Shown piece after piece: positions 25,953 through 34,713 of a DNA stretch of 64,000 nt. How positions within the stretch are numbered: position 1 is the first letter of the stretch; each line of letters begins with the position of its first letter. The notes below the pieces were generated by a model, which was not told the origin of the DNA, did not search any database, and was given only the letters and a program-made list of their open reading frames with translations. The translations under genes were made by a program, and so were the position numbers. The stretch comes from CAWIJJ01 sp963836405 (GTDB taxonomy: Bacteria > Acidobacteriota > Terriglobia > Bryobacterales > Bryobacteraceae), in contig CAWIJL010000006.1 of NCBI GenBank assembly GCA_963836405.1, positions 186,001 through 250,000 on the forward strand. Reading direction: 5' to 3'.

Positions 25953-26013
25953 CGCAGTCTCAATCCGATTGTATACCGGGGCGGTCCCGGAGTACTCTGA
26001 GTCTTACCAGGCC

Positions 26014-27504
26014 ATGAGTTCAAATCTCAGCGATTCCAACGTTCTCGCGTTCGACCTCGGAGCCACCAGCGGTCGCGCCATTCTCGGCCGTGTTGCCGGG
26101 GCAAGACTGGAAATTCGAGAGGTCCACCGGTTCCCGAACGAACCGGTACGGTACAACGGCGAACTTCACTGGGACGCGCCGCGCCTCTGGCATGAAATGC
26201 AGACAGGGCTGCGGATGGGGCGGCAAGGCGGGGAACTGGCCAGCATCGGAGTAGACACCTGGGGCGTCGATTATGCGCTGCTCGGCGAATCGGGCGTTCT
26301 GCTGGAGAATCCCTACCACTATCGCGATGCGCGCACGCAGGGCATGGTGGAGAAGGCCTGCGCCGCGGTAGGAGCCGACCGCATCTACGACGTGACCGGC
26401 ATCCAGTTCATGGCGCTGAACACGCTGTTCCAGCTCTATGCGGCTGCGCAGCGGACACCCAGGCTGCTCGAACTCGCCGAGTCGATGGTGACCATTCCAG
26501 ACCTGCTGAACTTCTGGCTGACCGGCACACTGCGCTGCGAATATACCAACGCCACAACCACTCAGTTCCTGGACCGTCGCACGCGCACCTGGGCCGCGGA
26601 TCTGCTGCGCGAACTGGGCATTCCGACCCACTTCCTGAAACCGCTGATCGAACCCGGCACCATACTGGGGACGCTCCGGCCGGAAGTAGCGAGCGCCGCC
26701 GGGTTGCCGGCGATTCCGGTAACGGTTCCGGCGTGCCACGATACCGGGTCGGCTGTGGCCGCGGTGCGGGCAGCGGGCCGAACCGCATTCTTGAGTTCGG
26801 GGACCTGGTCGCTGCTCGGTACCGAGATACCCGAAGCCATCGTGACCGAGGAGAGCCGCCGCCTGAATTTCACCAACGAAGGCGGCGTGGGCAGGACGTA
26901 CCGGCTGCTCAAGAACATCACGGGCATGTGGCTGCTCGAAGGTTGCAAGAAGGTCTGGGACCTGGCCGGTGAGAAATACTCGTACGAGGAGTTGTTGTGG
27001 CTGGCTGCTTCGGAGCCGGCGCTCGAATCGTTGATCGAGCCCGACCATTCTTCTTTCGCTGCGCCGGACAATATGCCGAAAGCCATCGAGGACTATTGCG
27101 CGGCCACCGGGCAGCGCGTCCCGCGCACTCCGGGCGCCTTCACCCGGACGATTCTGGAGAGCCTCGCGCTCAAGTACAGCTCAGTACTGCAGCAGTTGGA
27201 AGCCGTCACCGGTGAGCACTTCGACACGATCCGCGTGGTTGGAGGAGGCTGCCGAAATGCGACGCTGAACCAGTACACCGCGGATGCGACGGGCTGCCGG
27301 GTTCTCGCCGGTCCCGCCGAAGCCACGGCACTCGGCAACGTGGCCATGCAGCTGGTGGGTATCGGCGGCGTCCGGTCGATCGACGATGCCCGCGAACTAA
27401 TCGAACTCTCCTTTCCGGTTGAAACATTCGAGCCCGCGCCCGGCGCGTCATGGGATCGGGCGAAGGGCCGGTTCCGGGAAATCGCAACGGCCGCGCCGCG
27501 GTAA
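26014..27504 (+). CDS. rhaB: Rhamnulokinase
   Basis: 496 residues from ATG 26014; the frame is open from 25969 but that region is the divergent promoter. The sugar-kinase fold has FDLGATSGRAILG at the N-terminus, WGVDYALLGESGVLLENPYHYRD, SSGTWSLLGTE and GGGCRNATLNQYTADATG (ATP-binding region). It phosphorylates L-rhamnulose. The gene lies head to head with rhaA, so the 61-bp space between them must hold both promoters and any shared operator; I could not define a clear operator there. It belongs with GH95 and GH16 as glycan-use genes. Confidence 0.93.
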   Translation: MSSNLSDSNVLAFDLGATSGRAILGRVAGARLEIREVHRFPNEPVRYNGELHWDAPRLWHEMQTGLRMGRQGGELASIGVDTWGVDYALLGESGVLLENPYHYRDARTQGMVEKACAAVGADRIYDVTGIQFMALNTLFQLYAAAQRTPRLLELAESMVTIPDLLNFWLTGTLRCEYTNATTTQFLDRRTRTWAADLLRELGIPTHFLKPLIEPGTILGTLRPEVASAAGLPAIPVTVPACHDTGSAVAAVRAAGRTAFLSSGTWSLLGTEIPEAIVTEESRRLNFTNEGGVGRTYRLLKNITGMWLLEGCKKVWDLAGEKYSYEELLWLAASEPALESLIEPDHSSFAAPDNMPKAIEDYCAATGQRVPRTPGAFTRTILESLALKYSSVLQQLEAVTGEHFDTIRVVGGGCRNATLNQYTADATGCRVLAGPAEATALGNVAMQLVGIGGVRSIDDARELIELSFPVETFEPAPGASWDRAKGRFREIATAAPR

Positions 27505-27519
27505 CGGTTCCGGACCGTT
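27503..27519. terminator. Weak hairpin between rhaB and tdk
   Basis: AACGGT (27503-27508) and ACCGTT (27514-27519) form a 6-bp stem over the rhaB stop, followed by GCCC-AAAA-GGGC, another short hairpin. No T run follows in either direction, so it would be a weak or bidirectional terminator between two convergent genes. Confidence 0.3.
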
Positions 27520-27543
27520 GCCCAAAAGGGCCGCGTTTCGGGC

Positions 27544-28161
27544 CTATGCCGGCTCTTTTTGCTGCCTGCGCGCGCGAACGAAGTCCAGTTCCGTCTGCTT
27601 GGGGATGCCGGGCTCGAAACAGCGCCGGCAGCGCGCTTCATACATGTCGGAGGCGCCGACGACGATGAGGTCGTCGGACCCGCGAAGCCTTTGCGTGTGC
27701 TTGGCGGGATTGCCGCAGCGCACGCAGATGGCCAGCGTCTTGGCGATCGATTCGGCGTGCGCCAGCAGGTCCGGAATGGGCGCGAACGGGCGGCCCAGGT
27801 AGTCGGTGTCGAGGCCGGCGACGATCACCTGTTTGCCGCTGTCGGCCAGCCGTTGGGCCACCGCCACAAGCTGTTCGCCCATGAAATTCGCTTCGTCGAT
27901 GCCCACCACTTCCGAACGCCAGTCGATGCGATCGGTAATTTCCCCGGCGTGAGCCACCACCTGCGAGTTCATCCGTAGGTCGCCATGGGAAACGATTTCA
28001 TCGTCGGAATAACGGGTGTCGATGGCCGGCTTGAAAACCTCAACCCTCTTGCGCGCAATCATGGCGCGGCGCAGACGCCGGATCAGTTCTTCGCTTTTGC
28101 CGGAGAACATCGGGCCGCAGATTACTTCGATCCAACCCACATTGCCGGTGATGATATCCAT
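27544..28161 (-). CDS. tdk: Thymidine kinase
   Basis: 205 residues. Walker A GPMFSGKSEELIRRLRRA (about 16-33), the DEAN motif in GIDEANFM, and a zinc-binding set with CVRCGNPAKHTQRL and ARCRRCF identify the type II TK family. It phosphorylates thymidine (salvage). The final Lys/Arg-rich tail is short. It is convergent with rhaB and divergent from the M16 peptidase. Confidence 0.94.
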   Translation of the reverse strand: MDIITGNVGWIEVICGPMFSGKSEELIRRLRRAMIARKRVEVFKPAIDTRYSDDEIVSHGDLRMNSQVVAHAGEITDRIDWRSEVVGIDEANFMGEQLVAVAQRLADSGKQVIVAGLDTDYLGRPFAPIPDLLAHAESIAKTLAICVRCGNPAKHTQRLRGSDDLIVVGASDMYEARCRRCFEPGIPKQTELDFVRARRQQKEPA

Positions 28162-28229
28162 ACGAACCGTTCAGGATGGCACAAAATCCGGCTTCGAATC
28201 CACCATGACTATTGGACGCTGTTCGCGTC

Positions 28230-28235
28230 TATACT
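28230..28235 (+). promoter_or_regulatory. -10 box of the M16 peptidase operon
   Basis: TATACT (28230-28235) is a good -10 box whose start would be near 28242. AAGGAGGT (28248-28255) lies 3 nt before the TTG at 28259. No convincing -35 box is placed 16-18 bp upstream; TTGGAC at 28212 is only 12 bp away. Confidence 0.35.
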
Positions 28236-28258
28236 GGAAGCACTTTTAAGGAGGTCCT

Positions 28259-29605
28259 TTGAAAACACTGTTCGCGACGCTCTTCGCGTTTGCGGCGCTG
28301 ATCTGGGCCCAACCAGGGGCCGGCAAGCTCGCGCCCGTCAAATTTACAGACACTACCCTCGATAACGGTCTCCGCGTTCTGATTTCGGAAGAACACTACG
28401 CACCGGTGTTCGCCATCGCCGTCAGTTACAAGGTCGGTTCGCGGGATGAACGGAAGGGCCGCACGGGCTTTGCTCATCTCTTCGAGCACATGATGTTCAA
28501 GGGCTCGGAAAACGTGGGACCCGGCGAGCACTTCTACACCATCTTCACCAAGGGCGGCAACATGAACGGCACAACCAACAACGACCGCACGTTGTATTAC
28601 GAGGTGCTGCCCAAGAACCAGTTGGACCTCGGGCTGTTCCTGGAAGCCGACCGCATGAAGTCACTGCGCATCACCAAGGAAAATCTGGAGAACCAGCGTC
28701 AGGCGGTCAAGGAGGAACGGCGGCTGGGCGTGGACAACCAGCCTTACGGCCAGACCTACGAAAAGATGGAGGAACTCGCCTACGATAACTTCGCCTACCA
28801 GCATTCGGTGATCGGCTCGATGACGGATCTGGACGCGGCGTCGGTGGACGACGTGACCCAATTCTTCAAGACCTACTACGCGCCCAACAATGCCGTAATC
28901 GCCCTGGTGGGCGACCTGGACACGAAGGAGGCGCTGGCCAAGGTGAAAAAGTACTTCGGATCGATCCCGCACCAGCCCGCGCCGGAGCCGGTTAACCTCA
29001 CCGAGCCCGAGAAAACAGCCGAGAGGCGCCTGACCATCGACGATAAGCTGGCACGACTCACCCGGCTGGACATTGCCTATCGGGTTCCCGAAATCACCAG
29101 CGACGACACACGCGCCATGTCGGTGGCCGCCAGCATTCTGGGCAGTGGAGAGAGTTCACGCCTCTACCAGAAGCTGGTGAAGGAGAAAGAGGTGGCCGCA
29201 TCCGTCTCGGCCGGAGTGGACGGCCGGGACGGTCCATCCAAGCTTCAGATTTTCGCCATGGTGCGGCCCGGCAAGAGCGCGCAGGAGGTCGAAGGCCTGA
29301 TTTCCGAGGAAATCGCCCGCCTGGTGTCAGCGCCCGTTACCGACCAGGAATTGAATCGGGTTCGCGTCGCCACCAGGCGAAGCGCGTTGTTCCCGCGGGA
29401 GAGCGTCCTTTCCACAGCCGTCTCGCTGGCCGACGGCGCCGCTCTTTATGACGATCCCAACCGGATGAACACCGAACCGGACAAGCGCATGGCGGTCACC
29501 GCGGCCGACATTCAGAAAGCGGCGCAGAAGTATTTGCGAACTGCGAATCGTGTGGTCATCGTCACCCAACCGGCAGCGGCTCCCGCTGCTGCCAGGAAAA
29601 ATTAG
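28259..29605 (+). CDS. M16 family zinc peptidase, catalytic subunit
   Basis: 448 residues from TTG 28259, with a strong ribosome-binding site (AAGGAGGT) just before it. The signal peptide ends about AQPGA. The inverted zinc motif HxxEH is HLFEH (H73, E76, H77), and the third ligand lies in the following helix region. It carries the DNGLRVLISEEH start typical of pitrilysin-like peptidases, which act in the periplasm on short peptides. The next gene encodes a homologue lacking the motif, so they probably form a hetero-oligomer in which this is the active half. Confidence 0.92.
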   Translation: MKTLFATLFAFAALIWAQPGAGKLAPVKFTDTTLDNGLRVLISEEHYAPVFAIAVSYKVGSRDERKGRTGFAHLFEHMMFKGSENVGPGEHFYTIFTKGGNMNGTTNNDRTLYYEVLPKNQLDLGLFLEADRMKSLRITKENLENQRQAVKEERRLGVDNQPYGQTYEKMEELAYDNFAYQHSVIGSMTDLDAASVDDVTQFFKTYYAPNNAVIALVGDLDTKEALAKVKKYFGSIPHQPAPEPVNLTEPEKTAERRLTIDDKLARLTRLDIAYRVPEITSDDTRAMSVAASILGSGESSRLYQKLVKEKEVAASVSAGVDGRDGPSKLQIFAMVRPGKSAQEVEGLISEEIARLVSAPVTDQELNRVRVATRRSALFPRESVLSTAVSLADGAALYDDPNRMNTEPDKRMAVTAADIQKAAQKYLRTANRVVIVTQPAAAPAAARKN

Positions 29606-29617
29606 GAGGCCGGAGCC

Positions 29618-31063
29618 ATGAATCGAATCACGATTGCTGCATCGGCGCTGTTTGGCGTGGCCGCCCTGGCGACGGCGCAAACCCCGGCGGCCCAGCCGGC
29701 AACCTCGCTTGCGGGCGTGGTGAAACTGAACCGGGCGCCCGTGTCGAACGAGGTGCTGAAGGTCAAACTTCCGCGGCCGGTGGAACGCAAGTTGTCGAAC
29801 GGCCTCAAACTGCTGGTGGTCGAGAGCCATCGCGTGCCCTCCATTACCCTTCAGATTTCCATCCCTTCGGGCAACGTAAGGGATGGCGATATCGCCGGGC
29901 TGTCGGACGCCACGGCCGCGCTGATCCGGCTCGGAACAAAGACGCGGTCGTCGAAGGAAATCGCGGACGCCATGGCCGCACTCGGAGCGAGCGTCAGTTT
30001 CGGCGCGGGCTTACAGGACGGCACGATTTTCGTCAGCGCGCTGACCGAGAATTTCGATGCCGCCCTGGCCCTGCTCACGGACATGCTGATGAACCCGACC
30101 TTCCCGCAAGACGAACTGGACAAGTGGAAGGTGCGCCAGCGCGCCCAGATCGAGCAGATGAAAACCAGTCCGGGGGTGCTGGCCAACGAACTGCTGATGA
30201 AGACCCTGTACCCGGACGACATCCGGCACTCCACCCGGCCGACCGCGGACTCGCTCAACCAGATCACGCGGGAAAAGATCGTCGAGCACTACAAAACGTG
30301 GTACGTTCCTTCCGGGCAATGGGCCGGAATCGCGGGAGATATTACGCCCGCGCAGGCGTCCGCCAAGCTCGAAAAGGCGCTCGCCGGCTGGAAAGGCGGA
30401 CCCGTGAAGAAGGTGGCGCTTCCATTTCCGCCGGCCATCGCTGAGAAGAAGGTGCTGCTTATCCCGCGTCCCAACTCGGTGCAGACTTTCCTGCTGATCG
30501 CCAATCTCGCTTTGGACCGCATGAATCCCGACTACATTGACGTGCAGGTTATGAACCGCGTTCTGGGCAACGGACCCTCGTCCCGCCTCTTCCGAAACAT
30601 CCGGGAAGAAAAAGGATACACGTACGGCATCGGCTCCGGGTTCAGCGCGAGCCACGTGTCGAATTATTTTCAGGCCAGCACATCCGTGCGTACGGAGGTG
30701 ACCGAGCCGGCGCTGGCCGAACTGCTCAAAGAGTTTCGGAGCATCCGCGAGGTGCCTGTTCCCGCCGACGAGTTGTCCGACGCCAAAAGCGCGGTGGTGG
30801 CCGGCTTCGTCCTTGCGCTCGAGAGCCCTTCCCAGGTGATGGCTCGCTGGCTCGAGCAGCGCGACTACGGCTTGCCCGAGGATTACTGGGACACCTACGC
30901 GCAGAAAGTGTCGGCGGTCAAGGCGGAAGACGTCCAGCGGGTAGCAAAGAAGTACGTGCCGCTCGACAACGCGCAGATCATCGCGGTGGGCGATGCATCT
31001 AAAATCGCCGGCCTGCTGAAGAAATTCGGACCCGTTACGGAGGTCCCGCCGGACGACAAGTAG
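29618..31063 (+). CDS. M16-like subunit without the catalytic HxxEH
   Basis: 481 residues; the signal peptide ends about ATAQ. It has the M16 fold start RKLSNGLKLLVVESHRVP and the C-terminal GIGSGFSASHV region, but where the catalytic motif should be there is GLSDATAALIRLGT, so zinc binding and peptidase activity are lost. Pairs of active and inactive M16 subunits are known for mitochondrial and bacterial enzymes. Ribosome-binding site AGGAGG lies 12 nt after the first gene's stop, so the two form an operon. Confidence 0.9.
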   Translation: MNRITIAASALFGVAALATAQTPAAQPATSLAGVVKLNRAPVSNEVLKVKLPRPVERKLSNGLKLLVVESHRVPSITLQISIPSGNVRDGDIAGLSDATAALIRLGTKTRSSKEIADAMAALGASVSFGAGLQDGTIFVSALTENFDAALALLTDMLMNPTFPQDELDKWKVRQRAQIEQMKTSPGVLANELLMKTLYPDDIRHSTRPTADSLNQITREKIVEHYKTWYVPSGQWAGIAGDITPAQASAKLEKALAGWKGGPVKKVALPFPPAIAEKKVLLIPRPNSVQTFLLIANLALDRMNPDYIDVQVMNRVLGNGPSSRLFRNIREEKGYTYGIGSGFSASHVSNYFQASTSVRTEVTEPALAELLKEFRSIREVPVPADELSDAKSAVVAGFVLALESPSQVMARWLEQRDYGLPEDYWDTYAQKVSAVKAEDVQRVAKKYVPLDNAQIIAVGDASKIAGLLKKFGPVTEVPPDDK

Positions 31064-31073
31064 CGCCGTCGCC

Positions 31074-31760
31074 TCAGGGCTCGAATCGGTAGCCGACGCC
31101 GCGAACCGTGTGAATGTGCCGCGGAGTCTGTGGATTCGGTTCGAGCTTCTGCCGCAACCAGGCCACGTGAACGTCAATCGTTCGGGAGGAAACGCCGGGC
31201 TGGTATTGCCACACGCCTTCGAGCAGCTCCTCCCGTGACACCACAGTGCCCCGGTGATTCACCAGGTATCGCAGCAATTCCAATTCTTTGAGCGCCAGCG
31301 GCACCGTGGCGCCGCCGTTCTTTACCTCGTCCCGTTCAAAGTCGATCTCCACCGCGCCGAACTGGAATCGCGCTACCGGCGACAGGTTCTCGCGCTTCAC
31401 GCGGCGCAGCAGGGCTTCGATTCGTGCCAGCAGCTCCGGCGGTTCGAACGGTTTGCCCACATAATCGTCGGCGCCAAGCTTCAGCCCCACAACGCGGTCG
31501 GTAACCTGCGACTTGGCGGTCAGCATCAGAATCGCCACGTCCTTGCCCTGCTGCCGCAATTCGCGGCATACGTCGAAACCGTTCATGCCAGGCAACATGA
31601 CGTCGAGAATGACAAGGTCATATTTGCCCTTGGCGGCCCTTTCGAGTCCAGCCCGGCCGTCGCCCGCGCTGTCCACCTCGTACCCCTCCGACGTCAGCAG
31701 GTCGGTGAGAGTCAAGACCAGACCGGGTTCGTCTTCAACCAGCAGTATTCGCAAGCTCAT
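31074..31760 (-). CDS. OmpR/PhoB-type response regulator
   Basis: 228 residues. Receiver domain: ED pair in LLVEDEPGL, phosphoacceptor D53 in VILDVMLPG, and K in VGKPFEPPEL. DNA-binding wing: LALKELELLRYLVNHRGTVVSREELLEGVW, then RTIDVHVAWLRQKLEPNPQTPRHIHTVRGVGYRF. Its start overlaps the kinase end by 26 bp, so kinase and regulator are one operon. It very probably controls the efflux genes just upstream, or responds to the same signal. Confidence 0.94.
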   Translation of the reverse strand: MSLRILLVEDEPGLVLTLTDLLTSEGYEVDSAGDGRAGLERAAKGKYDLVILDVMLPGMNGFDVCRELRQQGKDVAILMLTAKSQVTDRVVGLKLGADDYVGKPFEPPELLARIEALLRRVKRENLSPVARFQFGAVEIDFERDEVKNGGATVPLALKELELLRYLVNHRGTVVSREELLEGVWQYQPGVSSRTIDVHVAWLRQKLEPNPQTPRHIHTVRGVGYRFEP

Positions 31761-33561
31761 CCTGATATTCGGGAGGGGCCGCCGGAATTCGGATCATGAA
31801 TTCCGTCCCCTCCGTGGGGCGGCTCTTGACCTGGATCTGACCGCCGTGCGCTTCCACAATCTGCTTGACCAGGCTCAGGCCCAGGCCGGTGCCATGAATC
31901 TGGTCCTGGAGAGCGCGGCGCCCTCGAAAAAACGCGTCGAAAATCTGGTCCTGTTCGTCGGCGGGAATGCCAGGACCGCGGTCTGCAATCCGAATCTCGA
32001 CCATCCTGTGGCCCGCATCACCTCCGGCCGACGCAAAGACGCCAATCCAGTTGCCCTCCGTTCCGTACTTTACCGCGTTTGCCAGAAGGTTCTGTATGGC
32101 GTGGCGCAGGGTGATCGCGTCGCCCAGCACCAGCGGGAGCCGCGGGTCGATTCCCGTTTCCACCTGGCAGTGGGCGCCATTCAGCAGCGTGGCACTCGAT
32201 TGCATCGCCTCTTCGATCACCGCTTCCACCGCGACCGGCTCTTTCTTTTGCGGAACGTTGCCGGCCTTCGTGCCGGCAAAGGTCAACACCTGTTCCACCA
32301 GGTCCTTCAGCCGTCCGCTTTCCTGCTGGATCAGCGCGCCGTACCGCTCGACGTGCGCCGGATTTTCCGCGAGCCTGCCGCGAAGGTTGTAGGCGGCCGT
32401 GTGGATGACGGTGAGTGGCGTTCGCAACTCGTGCGAAACGCCGGCCACGAAATCCATCTGCAACTCCGCCAGGCGTTGAGCCCGTCGCGTGTAGTGAACC
32501 AGTGCCCCCACGCTCGCCAGCATCAGGAGCAGCACTCCTGCGGTCACTCCGAAATTCCGCCGGCGCGCCTGCGTCACCACTGCTTCCAGCGACCCCGCCC
32601 GGTGACGCACAAACAGTATCCAGCGGGTCGGTTCGCCGGGGCCGCCCCTGCCGCGGCCGCCGAACTCCGGACCCCGGCCGCCCCGGACGCGGCCATCGCG
32701 TCCCTGCGGTCCCCCCCGGCCGAAGAATGAATCGGCAACCGAACCGAGAAGGCCGATCGATGCGTCCGGATTCGCGGAAACAGGCTTGGGAGCCTGGGGG
32801 TCGGACTGATAAATGACGGTACCCGGATCGCTCCGGCTGACCACTTCCACCATGTAGTCCAGTTCGCCGCCGGTGCCAAGATGGCTGTGCAGCACCTCGG
32901 CAAGGAGCGTGCCGCGAATATAGGTGCGGTTCAGCGCCACCAGCAGCCAGCCCAACTCGACCCGTTCTCCCCGCCCAAAAGGACCGCCTCCCGGGGCGTA
33001 GTCTTCGCGCCGCACCAGCACCGGCACTTCGAAGCGTGGTCCGCCTGTCTGCGACGGTGCGATCCACCCCGGTGGAGGTCCGCTTGGGCCACGGTTCGGG
33101 CCGTCTTGCGGATCCAGACGGGATTCGCTCCACTCCCGGAAACCCTGCCACTCAGGCGGCCATTCGGCCGGGGCTTCCGAACCTGTTTGCAGATCGATGC
33201 GATGGAGAAGGATCTTTGCGGACCCGATCTCGGCGAAATAGAGTTGATCGATGAGCGCGGCCCTGCGGTCCGAGTTAGCCCACGAGCGGTATCTGGCCCC
33301 AATCTCGGCTGCGACCTGCGGCCCGGCCGCCGAGTCCGCCGGCAACACGTTGCGAATCGCCGCGCCGATCTGGGCGTTGAAGTCCGCACTGAGCCTTTCA
33401 AGATTCGCCTGGAGAGTGCCTTTCAGCCGCTCCCTGGCGGCTTCACTCACCTCTCCAAGCCATTGATATTGCAGCACGCCCAGCACTCCGCACAGAACCA
33501 GCATGGCAATTACAAAAACCCATGAAAGCGTGGCGCGGCGCCGGTTGCTGTCGAGTCTCAT
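31735..33561 (-). CDS. Sensor histidine kinase
   Basis: 608 residues. N-terminal membrane helix (about 15-35), a long periplasmic sensor region (about 40-310) rich in Gly/Arg/Pro, a second helix (FGVTAGVLLLMLASVGALVHYT, about 325-347), then HisKA with FVAGVSHELRTPLTVIH and phosphoacceptor H377. The ATPase domain has an N box (NLLANAVKYGTEGN), DRGPGIPADEQDQIFD and GTGLGLSLVK. It precedes its regulator, the reverse of the commoner order. The large glycine-rich periplasmic part (GGPQGRDGRVRGGRGPEFGGR) is unusual. Confidence 0.92.
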   Translation of the reverse strand: MRLDSNRRRATLSWVFVIAMLVLCGVLGVLQYQWLGEVSEAARERLKGTLQANLERLSADFNAQIGAAIRNVLPADSAAGPQVAAEIGARYRSWANSDRRAALIDQLYFAEIGSAKILLHRIDLQTGSEAPAEWPPEWQGFREWSESRLDPQDGPNRGPSGPPPGWIAPSQTGGPRFEVPVLVRREDYAPGGGPFGRGERVELGWLLVALNRTYIRGTLLAEVLHSHLGTGGELDYMVEVVSRSDPGTVIYQSDPQAPKPVSANPDASIGLLGSVADSFFGRGGPQGRDGRVRGGRGPEFGGRGRGGPGEPTRWILFVRHRAGSLEAVVTQARRRNFGVTAGVLLLMLASVGALVHYTRRAQRLAELQMDFVAGVSHELRTPLTVIHTAAYNLRGRLAENPAHVERYGALIQQESGRLKDLVEQVLTFAGTKAGNVPQKKEPVAVEAVIEEAMQSSATLLNGAHCQVETGIDPRLPLVLGDAITLRHAIQNLLANAVKYGTEGNWIGVFASAGGDAGHRMVEIRIADRGPGIPADEQDQIFDAFFRGRRALQDQIHGTGLGLSLVKQIVEAHGGQIQVKSRPTEGTEFMIRIPAAPPEYQDELANTAG

Positions 33562-33639
33562 CCGCCTGTCTCCACATTACGCCCTCGCGGGAGGCGCGTG
33601 CCACAAGTCTCGCGTAAAGAACGTGTTAAGGAGCGAGAG

Positions 33640-34713
33640 CTAGCGGGGGAGGGTCGTGCCTTCGCGGATCTCATCTGAGCCCCGGCGCACCACGCGGTCC
33701 CCGGCTTTGAGGTTGCCCGAGACCTCAACCAGCTCGCCGTCGGCGGCGCCCTTACGGACATCCACCCACTCGGCCCGGCCGTCGTTTTCCCGAATCACGA
33801 AGGTCCGTTCGGTCGTGGTCACTACGCTGGTCCGGGGCACGTACAACGACGGCTGTGAGCGGCGGACCGGCCATTTCACCGCCGGATACATGCCAGGCGC
33901 CAGCGATCCATCGCCGTTCTGCACATCCAGCTCGACCGGCATAGTACGCGTCTTGGGATCGAGAGCCCGTGAGATCCGCGCGATCGCGCCCGAATAGAGG
34001 CGGTCCGGATTTGCGGGTACGTGAAAAACTACGGTTGCGCCCCGCGGGATCGCCGCTGTGTAGGATTCCGGAACGGCCACCACCAGCCGCAGACGGGAAA
34101 CCTGCTGCAGCACGAGCAACGGAGGATTGGCCCCGGTCCCCACCAGCGCGCCGGGATGAACCAGACGCTCGGTCACCACGCCTTCGAACGGAGCCGTGAT
34201 GCGAAGGTACTTCTCCAGATCCTTCTGGGCATCGGCCGCGGACTGCGCGGCGCGGCTGGCCTCGCGTCGCGAAGCTACCAGCGCGGTCGCAGCCTCCACC
34301 TGCTTTTCGGCCAGTATCAACTCGTTGCCCGCCACTGCGCCCGCTGTTTCAGAGGCTTTGCGCAGCCGGTCGAACGTGCTCTGCGACCCCGCGAGTCGTG
34401 CCTCCGCCTGCGCGCGCTCGGCCTCCGCGGCCTGAACCCGGGACTCTGCCGCGGCCAGTTGCGCGCGCAGTTCCGGGGCACTCAGTTCTACCAACAGGTC
34501 GCCCTTCTTCACCAGGCTGCCTCGGTCTACCAGCACTCCTTCGACGAATCCCGGCAGTTTGGCGTGCAGTGTCACAGACTGATACGGCAGCAATTCGCCG
34601 GGCAAATCCAACGTCCGCGAAACTGTCTTTGCCACAACTGGCGCTAGATTCTCGCTCTGGCTCTGCGCCGGCCAGGCGGCAATCGCAATCATGGCCAATA
34701 GTTCAACGCGCAT
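33640..34713 (-). CDS. RND efflux membrane fusion protein
   Basis: 357 residues from ATG 34713 (an ATG at 34716 is equivalent; an upstream frame adds only non-family sequence). MRVELLAMIAIAAWPAQSQ is a signal peptide. The lipoyl half-motifs LPYQSVTLHAKLPGFVEGVLVDRGSLVKKGDLL and ITAPFEGVVTERLVHPGALV flank a coiled-coil of alternating Ala/Glu/Arg (about 80-150). It links the inner membrane pump to the outer membrane TolC. It overlaps the pump gene by 11 bp and follows it in the same operon. Confidence 0.92.
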   Translation of the reverse strand: MRVELLAMIAIAAWPAQSQSENLAPVVAKTVSRTLDLPGELLPYQSVTLHAKLPGFVEGVLVDRGSLVKKGDLLVELSAPELRAQLAAAESRVQAAEAERAQAEARLAGSQSTFDRLRKASETAGAVAGNELILAEKQVEAATALVASRREASRAAQSAADAQKDLEKYLRITAPFEGVVTERLVHPGALVGTGANPPLLVLQQVSRLRLVVAVPESYTAAIPRGATVVFHVPANPDRLYSGAIARISRALDPKTRTMPVELDVQNGDGSLAPGMYPAVKWPVRRSQPSLYVPRTSVVTTTERTFVIRENDGRAEWVDVRKGAADGELVEVSGNLKAGDRVVRRGSDEIREGTTLPR

